Both the position numbers and the translations under genes were made by a program. A stretch of DNA of 64,000 nt from Rhynchopus sp. YZ270_cl-10. Its lineage: Eukaryota; Euglenozoa; Diplonemea; Diplonemida; Diplonemidae. Positions 41,666 to 50,035 of this stretch are shown here, in pieces. The DNA lies in contig OZ037836.1 of assembly GCA_964035575.1 (NCBI GenBank), positions 1,178,001 to 1,242,000 of the forward strand, given 5' to 3'. The notes under the pieces are model-generated. The model was not told the DNA's origin. It saw nothing but the letters and a program-made list of their open reading frames with translations, and made no database searches. Numbering within the stretch: position 1 is the stretch's first letter; every line of letters starts with the position of its first letter.

Positions 41666-42116
41666 TCGATAAACGTTTTTAAAAATAGGATGGAGCACCC
41701 CGGTCCGAAAAGGAATGCAGCCACCCCTGGCTTCAGGCTCGCGAACCCAGCGTTGATGTAACACAGGGTTTCACGGGCCAAAAACCAGAAAAAAAATGAA
41801 AAATTGAGGGTTCAACGACTGCGCCAACTGGTCTCATGCGCCGTTGAACCAACTTAAAATCTAGAATCTTGTGTCAACTTGTAAAGAAAAGCAATGAATA
41901 TTAAAAATTACCGGTTTCAGGCGTGGCGTACACGTCTGCTGCCATCTACGCTGGGATAGCAGTCCGGCTTGAACTTGGGGTCCAACAACAGTGCCAAGTG
42001 GACTTATGCGTCGCTGTGTCAACTGAAAAACAATGAAAAACAAGAATGTCGTTGAGGAAGATTGAAATGCATGAAAAAACAAATGCATGGAAAAACAAGA
42101 AGAACAAGGTAAATCT

Positions 42117-43082
42117 CTACAGAGGGTGCTGTCCTAGCTTGTCCTCTTTCGTTGTCTCGCCCACACTAAGCTTCTCAACGGCCGTGCAGGCGAGCTTTGT
42201 GGCGTTCACGTTGTTACTGCTGTCGATGTGCACCAACGTGATGCTTCGGGTCGCTCTCAGCTTGTCAAGCTCACCCCGCGCCTCTTTCTGGAGGTGGGCG
42301 ACTGCCGCGTATGGTCTGCAGTGCTCGTTCACCTGGTCAACCACGGTTCTACTGGATCCGTAGATGTTCAGTGGTGTGGTGTCTGTGACGCTCTTCAGGT
42401 ATTCGAGGCACATCAGCAGTCCTTTATACTCCGCGACGTTCAGGGGTGTGTCCGCCAGGCGACTACTGGCTGTCCACCGCACCTCGCCGTCTTTCTCGAG
42501 GCGTGCTCCAGCGCCCGATCCCTGGCAAGTGTTTTTCTTCACCCTCGCCCCCGGCTGCCTCACGTTGCAGTATCCGCCGAAGAAGATGCGAGTGTGTCCG
42601 GTGGGTTTCTTAGGTTTGCGTCGATCCTGCTTCTGCTGCTTCTGCTCAGCAGCCAAACGGATGTGCTTCGCAATTCTGTCTGCTCTCTCCTGTTTGCAGT
42701 CCTCTTCTAGGGGTGGGAGCTCTGTGTTCGTCCAGGATTTGTTTCCGTTGCAGAGGGTTGGCAGGGACCGGATCGTCTTGAGCACCTCAGCTGGTTCGGT
42801 GAGGATGGGTCGTCTCGTGATCGCTAGGGTTCCCCACTTGATGCCTAGGTCTAATGGGGCGAACACTTTGCTCCTGGGGTAGATGGTGCCCGAGAAGAGG
42901 TACGCGTTTGCTGCCACTATCTTTGCCTTAGCCATCCAGTTGCTGAACCAGGTGATTTTGTCGGTGATCATGGAGCTCTCTCGGGAATTGGGTTCCTCTG
43001 TGGTGAGCTTTGCTCCTGTGTGCGCTTCGAAGTCCAGCGCCAGCTCCAGGTGCGAGACGTGCTGTGATTTCCCATTGGACAC
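42117..43082 (-). CDS. LINE 3' frame: RNase H-like domain with most catalytic residues replaced
   Basis: Continues ORF2 after a +1 shift near 43080: the region HLELALDFEAHTG aligns with QIELMLDFEVFSG inside the uninterrupted frame of the other LINE. The C-terminal 150 residues have RNase H layout: a first strand (FFGGYCNVRQPG), AEYKGLLMCLEYL with the expected Glu, IYGSSRTVVDQV and a last HIDSSNNVNATKLA. Three of the four acidic catalytic residues appear changed (Gly, Ser and Thr where Asp is expected), while the fold-defining pattern and the Glu remain. It may be a structural or nucleic-acid-binding relic. The listed start codon is GTG, so independent initiation is unlikely. Confidence 0.65.
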   Translation of the reverse strand: MSNGKSQHVSHLELALDFEAHTGAKLTTEEPNSRESSMITDKITWFSNWMAKAKIVAANAYLFSGTIYPRSKVFAPLDLGIKWGTLAITRRPILTEPAEVLKTIRSLPTLCNGNKSWTNTELPPLEEDCKQERADRIAKHIRLAAEQKQQKQDRRKPKKPTGHTRIFFGGYCNVRQPGARVKKNTCQGSGAGARLEKDGEVRWTASSRLADTPLNVAEYKGLLMCLEYLKSVTDTTPLNIYGSSRTVVDQVNEHCRPYAAVAHLQKEARGELDKLRATRSITLVHIDSSNNVNATKLACTAVEKLSVGETTKEDKLGQHPL

Positions 43083-46000
43083 CGTCGGCCACTTTAGGCT
43101 CCAGCCACTCCTTGAGTGCGAGGTATCCTTCCGCTTTGTACGGCCACGCGTCTGGCACCTCGTCAGGAAGTACTCCTATGTAGGTCTCGTATGGGCCTTC
43201 TGGTTCCCATGTCCAGGGAAAATTGTCCATTTGGCTCGTCTTCGTTGTAGTGGTACCGCGTTTTCTCTTGTCCTCCCTCTCTAGGGCGATGTCTGAGTAC
43301 ATGAGAAGCAGCAGCTCTAGGGCTTCTCTGTTCGGCACTTCCGGAATCATCTGGAAGCCGGCGGGGAGAATGGCGTTGAGGCGCAGGCATTTCGGCCAGC
43401 TTTCTCTTACTGCTGGATCGGACACTCCTGCGTATTTGTGCTGTTCGCGTATGTGTGCGGTGTGGCTGCATTGTTCCCACATGTGTTCAAAGTCCTCCAC
43501 ACCTGTGCCGCAGTGCTCGCACGTGTCACTGGTGCTCATCTTCATTCTTTTGCGCCTGTCCTGTGTGAGCTCCGCTCCTGCAAGAATGTTCCTCATGTAC
43601 CCTGCACGCAGTGGATCTGTGTTCTTGTAGCTGTTCCACACGGCGTTGATTGTGCGATAATCGATGCCATCTTTAACCCCTTGCATGTCCTCCCTCCTTG
43701 TCTCGAGTCTACGGCAAAAATCGTCCCTGATACCGTCTCGGAGTTGGTGTCGAAGGAGGTCACCCTCGGGTTCGTCGAGGTTCATCTGTGTTGTGTGCGG
43801 GGGCAATAGGGTGTTGTTCTCCCAGCGCCAGTTCATGGATTGGGTGGTGCGGAGGAGGATGTCTACCGGTCCACAGTATTTTACTCTCGACGTCCGCTTC
43901 AGGATACGGATCTCGTCTATTAGGGTTCTAATCTCCTGGTTCTTCCCCATGGTGTAGAGCGCGAGCAGGCGTTGGTACTTGAGGTAAGATGTTGGGTCTG
44001 TCCGGTGTAGCGGGTTCAGCACTCCCCTCACTATTTCACTACATCTGCTAGGTAGGCCCCTCCAAATCGCCGCCGTCACTGCTTTGGTGAGCCTTCCAGC
44101 GGTGGTGGACAGCGGCTCGTACGTCTCGCAGCCGTAGAGTGCCATGGGTATTATTTTTGTCGCCACCAGTTCGGCTCTGCCTTCAAAGGGGACGTTGAGG
44201 TGAGGGATACGTCGCGCACATGTCTCAGCTTTGCGCACTCGCTTGTCCAGCTTTGTCGCTGCTTCCTTTTTCTTGGCTACGGCCAGTCTGATCACTGCGC
44301 CGAGGTTGTCCAGTTCCTTCTTTTCCTGTCTCAGCTGGGTGTCTCCGAGCATGAGCTCCAGCTTTTCGGTCTTGGCTGTCGAGAAGGAGAAACTACTTCC
44401 GTACGTGAGGTCAGTCTTGGTGGCGAAGTCGTGGGACACTGTGAGGCCTTTCCTCAATTGTGCGGTGTTGTTCGAGGTCATGGTGGTGTCGTCCGCGTAC
44501 AGGCTTGTCCGACATCTGGCTTCCGTCCGAACCGCCGCCTCCCACACTGCTAGGAGGGCGTTCAGCAGGATAATGCTCAGCGCACATCCCTGCAGAATGC
44601 CATTGTTCGCTTTGAACTCCTCACCGACCGTACCGTATAGTTTGAACCGCCTCTTCAGGTCCCTGTACATGCTCTTGAGGGGCCGCGTGATCTTCATGTC
44701 GATCCCCATTTTCTCCACAAGACTGAAGGTTATGTCCCACGGTATGGTGTCGAAGCATTTCTTAATGTCCAGAAATACTCCTCGCAGCGTGTTCCCCGAC
44801 ACCATTGCTTTTTCGACCAGGAGTGCGGTGAGGTAGAAAGCGTCACGTGTTCCGTGCCCAGTCCTGAAGCCGTGCATGGATTCCGGTGCCCATGTCTCTT
44901 GCCACACCATCAGGCTCGTCAACCTTGTCTTTGCCCATAGCCGATATACCGCCGACATCACGGAAATTGGTCGGTGGTCGAGTGGTTGTGGGTCCTCCAC
45001 CTTGGCGATCATGCTCACGGTCGCGTGGAGGAGAGCTTCTGGCCATATGCCCGTCTCTTCTACTTGGTTGAGGATTGATGCCAGCCTGTCGAAGATCCCC
45101 GTTGGGAGAAGCGCAAGTTCTTCTGGGTGCCAGCCGTCTGTGCTGGGGGCCTTCCCCTTCGGCATGCTCTCGGCCACGGCTTTCAGCATCCTTCCGGTGA
45201 GGGGTTCTACGTGCATCGGCCGTTGAGGTATGTGTGTGCCAAACCTTTCCTCGAACGCTTCCCACGTGGGTGTGTCACTCAGGGTGTTGTGCTTTTGGAG
45301 TATGGGAAGCCATGCCTCACGCAACCACGTGTCCATGTCCTCCACATTCGCGGTCTCTTCCGTCCCGCGCTTCATCGTGTTGCACCGCACTTTGGCTCCG
45401 TTGAGGCGCTTGTAGATAAGCCCTGGTGTGGTGTGCCATTGCGTGCGTATCATACGATATCTTTGCGTGGCCCTGTCCCTCTCCAGGTTCTTTCTGGCAG
45501 TTTCGAGTCTCTGGTGCAGGCGCTGTATCAGCTCCAGTGTCGTGCTGGCCTGCGGCTCCTCCTCTGGGGTAGCGTCGAGAATGCTCACCAGCCCTGCCTT
45601 CGCTTTGTCCCACGCCTTGCGTGCGCTGGGTGTGAGGGCTCCTTTGGTGCGTAGAGTGTTGCCGACCTCTGTTAGTCTGCGGATCGTCTTCCGGATGCGC
45701 GTCATCTTGAGGGTCTCTCCTGCGTCGCCTTCGCGAGACTGTCTGCTGCACAGCCAGGTGCGTCGAAGTTTGGGTGGTCGGCCTTTGCGGAAACATGCTG
45801 CTGAGTTGTCGTCTCCCTGCCGTGCCCAGAAGTTGGTCGCATCCTCATTCCATGCTTTCCACTTGTCCTCTACCAATGTGCTTGTGTGCCATTGTGCTTT
45901 GGAACCATCGCAGATCTCTTCAGCCTCCTTTTCCAGGTCTGCCTTCGTTTTCTTCCTGCTCAGTTCATCCTGTTGTAGCATAGGGGCCCTTTCCTGCTTG

Positions 46001-47556
46001 AGCACACGCTGCCTGAACGTCATATTCTCAAATGTCGCGTCCAGGGGGATGTGTGAAGGTATTCCGGCCGTCCCCGTTTTGCACCCTGCCAGCGCAAGCA
46101 CCGCAATCTGGTTGGCCAGGATGATGTCAATTCGTGAGCACACACTTTTGGCTTCAGACTTTGTGCTCTTACCGATGTGGGTGTGCTCTGGCTCTTGGTT
46201 GGCCCAGCCCGCGGCTCGTTCGGCACAGTCCGTCCATCGTTCTGAGCTGATGGCTAGGGATATTGCTTCGCTTGAGCTGGGTTCTGGGTGGCTGTTGCAA
46301 TCCCCGAGGATAATCGCTGGTACGTCCCCTATCTCTGCTTCTGCAAATACATCCGATAGGAAGCTCTCGCGCTCTTGCTTTGCTTGCGGGGAGTTGCCGA
46401 CTTTCGCGTATATCACGAATAGGTGTAGAAAATGGTTCCCTGCCCCATGTGCCACCTTTGCGTGCAGGTAACGCTTTGAGTCCCAGAGTCTCTTTGCTCG
46501 TTCAGTATCTCTCCTGACCACACTTGCTGGTATGCCTCGTTTCACCATTAGGCCCACCCCCTTGTGTTCTCCGTAGCTCTGTTGTATTGCGTTTGGAAGT
46601 AACTTTACTGGGCACCCCCAGAGACCTGTCCAGCCTTGTTCATACAGCGTTCGGGAAGCTTGGGCCTGTTTCTTCTGTGTGAGCCGGGTCTCCTGCAGTG
46701 CGACTATGTCGTTGTCCCAACTCCACACCTCCTCCTGGTGAGCATTCATTGAGGTGATGTTGGCAGTACGTATGGACAGGTTTGGAGTGGCCCGGGCAGC
46801 GCGGCGTCGCTTTCTCTCCGTCTTGGTACGTTTCCGTGAGCGAGACACTGCGATATTCGTGTCCAGGTTCTCCAGCGTGACACAGCGGTTGCCCTCTGCC
46901 TGCGTCGTTGCAATCAGCGACAACAGCCCCTCGGTTGCTTTGAGGCGGTCGAAGTGCTCGGGCCTGTACGTGAGCACAACTGGGTTCGATGTAGGTGGTC
47001 CGCCGACGTGGCTAAACCGTTTCGCTCTGGCATCCAGTACCCAGATGGCCCTGTCGAGTATGCTTGCCGCAGTCTGTAGCTCACGTTCTCCACCGTACGT
47101 TCCTTGCATTCTCATTTTGGCTAGGTGTTGCGTGTAGGTGGAAGGTTCGTTTGCCTCAGGAGAGTAGCTGTCAGCATAGAGGTCACTGTCGTCGTTTTGC
47201 AGTACGTCCACCACCCGTTGTCGCAGTGAGTTCGTTGTCCACCCCTCGCTCTGCTCAGCTATGGCAGAGAATAGGCAGTCCCCGTCTGGCGCTACTGCTA
47301 TCCTTGTAGAGTTGATACTGCGGGCTGTTGCGTCCAACCACTCCTTGTGGTCGGTGATGGCCCTCAGTGGGTTCACGGGATTGTCGTTGTTTTTGGGGTA
47401 GGCGCTCCTACCTATCCCCGGTTCTATGTGCGATTCTAAGTACGTATCTAATCTAGTGGGGGGGGTGAGGTGGGGGAGTGGAGGGGTTGGGTCTAGAATC
47501 AAACGAACAGGAGATCGTTGATCTCGTCCGCAATCGCCTTCGACTCCTTCTTCCAC
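42928..47556 (-). CDS. LINE ORF2: OTU protease, endonuclease, reverse transcriptase, zinc knuckle
   Basis: 1542 codons. OTU domain at about 80-215: APDGDCLFSAIA with catalytic Cys94 and Asp91, a YGGERELQ-type helix, and NPVVLTYRPEHFDRL with His201. AP-like endonuclease at 260-515: ALQETRL, ILGDCNSHPE, SRIDIILAN and the final Ser-His, all in place. Reverse transcriptase at about 785-1100: FLDIKKCFDTIPW (Asp930), ILQGCALS, and YADD at 1020-1023. Zinc knuckle Cys1346-x2-Cys1349-x8-His1358-x4-Cys1363. No ATG occurs before Met148, which is past the OTU cysteine; the frame opens at a GTG within ORF1. The OTU can therefore be made only by frameshift from ORF1, reinitiation or a non-AUG start. OTU domains are known in some LINEs (Dualen/RandI type). 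Confidence 0.9.
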   Translation of the reverse strand: MEEGVEGDCGRDQRSPVRLILDPTPPLPHLTPPTRLDTYLESHIEPGIGRSAYPKNNDNPVNPLRAITDHKEWLDATARSINSTRIAVAPDGDCLFSAIAEQSEGWTTNSLRQRVVDVLQNDDSDLYADSYSPEANEPSTYTQHLAKMRMQGTYGGERELQTAASILDRAIWVLDARAKRFSHVGGPPTSNPVVLTYRPEHFDRLKATEGLLSLIATTQAEGNRCVTLENLDTNIAVSRSRKRTKTERKRRRAARATPNLSIRTANITSMNAHQEEVWSWDNDIVALQETRLTQKKQAQASRTLYEQGWTGLWGCPVKLLPNAIQQSYGEHKGVGLMVKRGIPASVVRRDTERAKRLWDSKRYLHAKVAHGAGNHFLHLFVIYAKVGNSPQAKQERESFLSDVFAEAEIGDVPAIILGDCNSHPEPSSSEAISLAISSERWTDCAERAAGWANQEPEHTHIGKSTKSEAKSVCSRIDIILANQIAVLALAGCKTGTAGIPSHIPLDATFENMTFRQRVLKQERAPMLQQDELSRKKTKADLEKEAEEICDGSKAQWHTSTLVEDKWKAWNEDATNFWARQGDDNSAACFRKGRPPKLRRTWLCSRQSREGDAGETLKMTRIRKTIRRLTEVGNTLRTKGALTPSARKAWDKAKAGLVSILDATPEEEPQASTTLELIQRLHQRLETARKNLERDRATQRYRMIRTQWHTTPGLIYKRLNGAKVRCNTMKRGTEETANVEDMDTWLREAWLPILQKHNTLSDTPTWEAFEERFGTHIPQRPMHVEPLTGRMLKAVAESMPKGKAPSTDGWHPEELALLPTGIFDRLASILNQVEETGIWPEALLHATVSMIAKVEDPQPLDHRPISVMSAVYRLWAKTRLTSLMVWQETWAPESMHGFRTGHGTRDAFYLTALLVEKAMVSGNTLRGVFLDIKKCFDTIPWDITFSLVEKMGIDMKITRPLKSMYRDLKRRFKLYGTVGEEFKANNGILQGCALSIILLNALLAVWEAAVRTEARCRTSLYADDTTMTSNNTAQLRKGLTVSHDFATKTDLTYGSSFSFSTAKTEKLELMLGDTQLRQEKKELDNLGAVIRLAVAKKKEAATKLDKRVRKAETCARRIPHLNVPFEGRAELVATKIIPMALYGCETYEPLSTTAGRLTKAVTAAIWRGLPSRCSEIVRGVLNPLHRTDPTSYLKYQRLLALYTMGKNQEIRTLIDEIRILKRTSRVKYCGPVDILLRTTQSMNWRWENNTLLPPHTTQMNLDEPEGDLLRHQLRDGIRDDFCRRLETRREDMQGVKDGIDYRTINAVWNSYKNTDPLRAGYMRNILAGAELTQDRRKRMKMSTSDTCEHCGTGVEDFEHMWEQCSHTAHIREQHKYAGVSDPAVRESWPKCLRLNAILPAGFQMIPEVPNREALELLLLMYSDIALEREDKRKRGTTTTKTSQMDNFPWTWEPEGPYETYIGVLPDEVPDAWPYKAEGYLALKEWLEPKVADGVQWEITARLAPGAGAGLRSAHRSKAHHRGTQFPRELHDHRQNHLVQQLDG

Positions 47557-49030
47557 CGCTCCATCTCCTCCGTCCCCTCCGTCACCTTTCCCGCCCCCTT
47601 TCCCATCTTTCCGCCGTCCTTCGACTTGCCCTTTTTGCGCTGGGGGGGGCCCGACCCGAAGATGTCGTCCATTGTGCTTCCCTTTCCCGCGCCGGACGAC
47701 TTTGACCCCTTTTGCTTGTTGGGGGTGGTTGGTGGCGACAGTGTCTCGGTCGCGGTTTTCGGCTTTACCGTCTCGTTGGCCTTCACATCACAGTCCTTCG
47801 TGTCCTCCGTGGTGCTTTGTTGTTGTTGGAGCGGAGAGGGTGGGTGAGCCGGTTCCGCGTTGGTGGTAGGCTGGAGTAGCCTGAGGAGGTGGGCCAGGTG
47901 CGCGTCCGTCGCCTCCTGTCGTGCCTCCGCTGCACACTGCCGAGCCACCACCGTCGCCAGCGCCGCGTTCATCTCCTCCTGAGCTTTGTTGTTACTGATA
48001 ACTGCAGAGAGGATTTGCTCCCGCTGAGCTTCCGCGTTTGTCGCCAGTTCTTCCGCTCTGGTGGCGTGGCTGTCCATCTTGGACAGTTGGAGCACTTGAC
48101 GCTCTAGGAGCGCTTCAATGCCCTTGCCCATTTGTAGAAGAGGGGTGGTGATAGAGGTGAGGTCGGCCGGTGTTGCGTTGTGGTTCTGATGCTGTTGGGG
48201 AAGTTGGTGCTGAACTACGCGCTGCATCCATGCCAGCTCCAGCTTCTGTCCCTGTTCGAACAGCTTTTTGCCTCTGTCCGCGCCGTACTCTGCTACAAAT
48301 TCTTGGCTGGTGTATTTTACCTTCCTGTTTCTCTCTGTGGGGTCAGGTACCCGTGTAGGAAGCTGTTGGTGGGTGTCTGCTGTGGTGGTGACGGTGCTGG
48401 TATCTCTTGCTACTGCAGGGAGGATTGACACCACTAGGCTCTGCCACTTGACGCTGCTGTGCGGTGGCTGCGTCTCTGCGCGCACCACGAGGGTCTTTTC
48501 CCCCGTTCTGCCCTTGCTGAGCAGCGTCACCACCCGCGCCCCCTCCCACTTCATCGCCTTCAGTGCCGCGATGCAGTCCTGCTTCGTTGCGGGGGGAGGA
48601 ACCGGCCTGAGGTCGAAGAGCTGGGTGGTGGTGTGCGTTGTGGTGCTGTCGGGTATCTCGAACGTGAATGTGGGGGCGTCATCCATCGCCTCCGGGGCAC
48701 CACCGCTGCTACCTCCCCTTAGCCTACCCAGCTCCCACACGTTGCAGTGCGTCCTGCACATCCGGAGCGACTCCTTGTCGCTCATGTCCCTCCCGTTGAT
48801 GGTAAGGCGGTGCACGTCCCTGCGTCCACCTGTCTTCGCGCGCACTGCCGCCTTCAGGTCAGCCACCGAGTCCGTGTCGCTGACGTCCACTGTCACTGTC
48901 TTTCCAGTCAGCGTTCGCACAAAAATCTGCCTTTTTACCTCTTCATTTTCTTCTTCTTTTTGTTCCGAGTCTTTGCCGCAGTCCTCTGCGTTGCCCGGGG
49001 TCACCTCGTGGAGGTGCTCGGTAAAAACCC
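47499..49030 (-). CDS. LINE ORF1: ubiquitin domain, coiled coil and basic tail
   Basis: The frame is continuous with the host LRR gene's N-terminus (102 residues), then enters the LINE. At 48711-48929 it encodes a 73-residue ubiquitin homologue: QIFVRTLTGKTVTVDVSDTD, RLTINGRDMSDKESL and the end GRLRGG, with Ser-Ser-Gly-Gly following. The initiator Met of ubiquitin is replaced by Arg and no in-frame ATG lies between the LINE's 5' edge and the domain. Next come a 130-residue region of unknown fold, a coiled coil (about 410-500 of the fused frame), a Thr/Pro/Gln-rich linker and a Lys/Gly-rich basic end. Coil plus basic end is usual for LINE ORF1 RNA-binding proteins. The Gly-Gly end implies cleavage by deubiquitinases, releasing ubiquitin from ORF1p. 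Confidence 0.85.
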
Positions 49031-49337
49031 CACTCTCCAACTTCTCGGCTGTGATGTCTGTCACACCCAACGCATGAAGCTCTGCAATGGCTTCGTACTT
49101 CTGCGACTTCTTCGTGAGGATGATTGTGTCACCAGCACTCAGCTGCGTCATGTCCGCTCCTTCTCCCATCGGTTCGCCTCCGAAACTCATGCAAAAGCCG
49201 TCTTCAGGCAACCCCATTGCAGTCGCCACCTTCCGCCGCATCACCGCAAGTGTATCATCCTCACCCAGCTCGACCGTATGCTTCACTCCGTTCAACCCCT
49301 TGATAGTCAAATCCATATTTGTGTCGCTCTGTATCAT
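49031..49337 (-). pseudogene. Ubl-LRR gene 9, N-terminal part, subtype A
   Basis: Encodes MIQSDTN, the subtype A Ubl domain and the linker to AEKLES, where the LINE begins. Because the insertion keeps the frame, the host ATG now opens a 612-codon frame: host Ubl, LINE ubiquitin, LINE ORF1. The full subtype A upstream flank (49338-49670) is present, so this chimeric frame may still be transcribed. Confidence 0.85.
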
Positions 49338-50035
49338 AGGTAACGGAGGGTGATGGTGATGTGGAGAAGGTGAGGAGGTGTGGGGGAAATAAACAAGAGT
49401 TTCTTTTTTTTTAGGCCTCGAGCATGGTCATGCACGGATTCGGGTGTTTGCACGATGGCGAAGCAATGGGAGGTACATGTAACTATAGCTACATATAGCA
49501 TTACATGTCTTGATGGGATTATCCGGAAAGACGGGACATAGTTACATTTTCATTTTTCATTAGGAATTCATGTACTTTTTGCAGAGTATAAATATTCCCC
49601 TACGCCGTCTGCTTTAATCGTATGCAACGAAATAAAGGTGGGCAAGAGAGAGGAGCCTAGGGGGAAGTGTTCCACTCTTGAGTATCAGGTGTGTCGGCAG
49701 AAGGTCTGATTCAAAGAAGACTTGGTGAAGCAGGGTGGGGAACAATTCTGCAATTCGTTGTTGAGAACTGCGAGTCGAAATAACATTGTTCTCGGGGTGT
49801 AGTGGTGGGGGTCATAACTAAACAGCACCAAACTTCAGGCACAATTTGGTGCTAGTGCATGTAACATTATGCTAATATTACATGCTACATGTAACATTAC
49901 AAGGTCTGACTGGTGTGGGTAGGGGCTTTGGTGGGTTACGGTCAAGATTATCCGAACCAGAGGACGCAAGCAGACATACTGCCAGAGACCCTCCACCTCG
50001 GGGAGGTGCTGCCCTGCCACCAACACACCACGTCG
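49338..50035. other. Subtype A upstream flank of gene 9 and spacer to gene 10
   Basis: 49338-49670 is the third full copy of the subtype A flank. 49690-49800 matches part of 14220-14340. A tacatgtaa/ttacatgta cluster lies near 49855-49900. 49940-50035 is the conserved 3' flank of gene 10. No gene of its own. Confidence 0.6.

Larger units (their letters stand above)
41666..49030 (-). mobile_element. 7.4 kb near full-length LINE with ubiquitin and OTU domains, 20 bp target-site duplication
   Basis: The insertion lies between perfect 20 bp duplications inside LRR gene 9. In sense order it has about 110 bp of leader, ORF1 with an N-terminal ubiquitin domain, and ORF2 with OTU protease, AP-like endonuclease, reverse transcriptase and zinc knuckle. 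A third frame with an RNase H-like domain follows, then about 450 bp of 3' region ending aaacgtttatcga with no poly(A). It is a close relative of the truncated LINE at 8792-11257. The perfect duplication and long frames suggest a recent arrival. The two frame changes (ORF1/ORF2 and ORF2/3' ORF) may be programmed or, for the second, a mutation. Confidence 0.9.

Noticed and set aside
42046-49343. Many plus-strand frames of 100-350 codons opposite the LINE
   Set aside because: They are antisense shadows of the LINE's ORFs in GC-rich coding DNA and lack domains.
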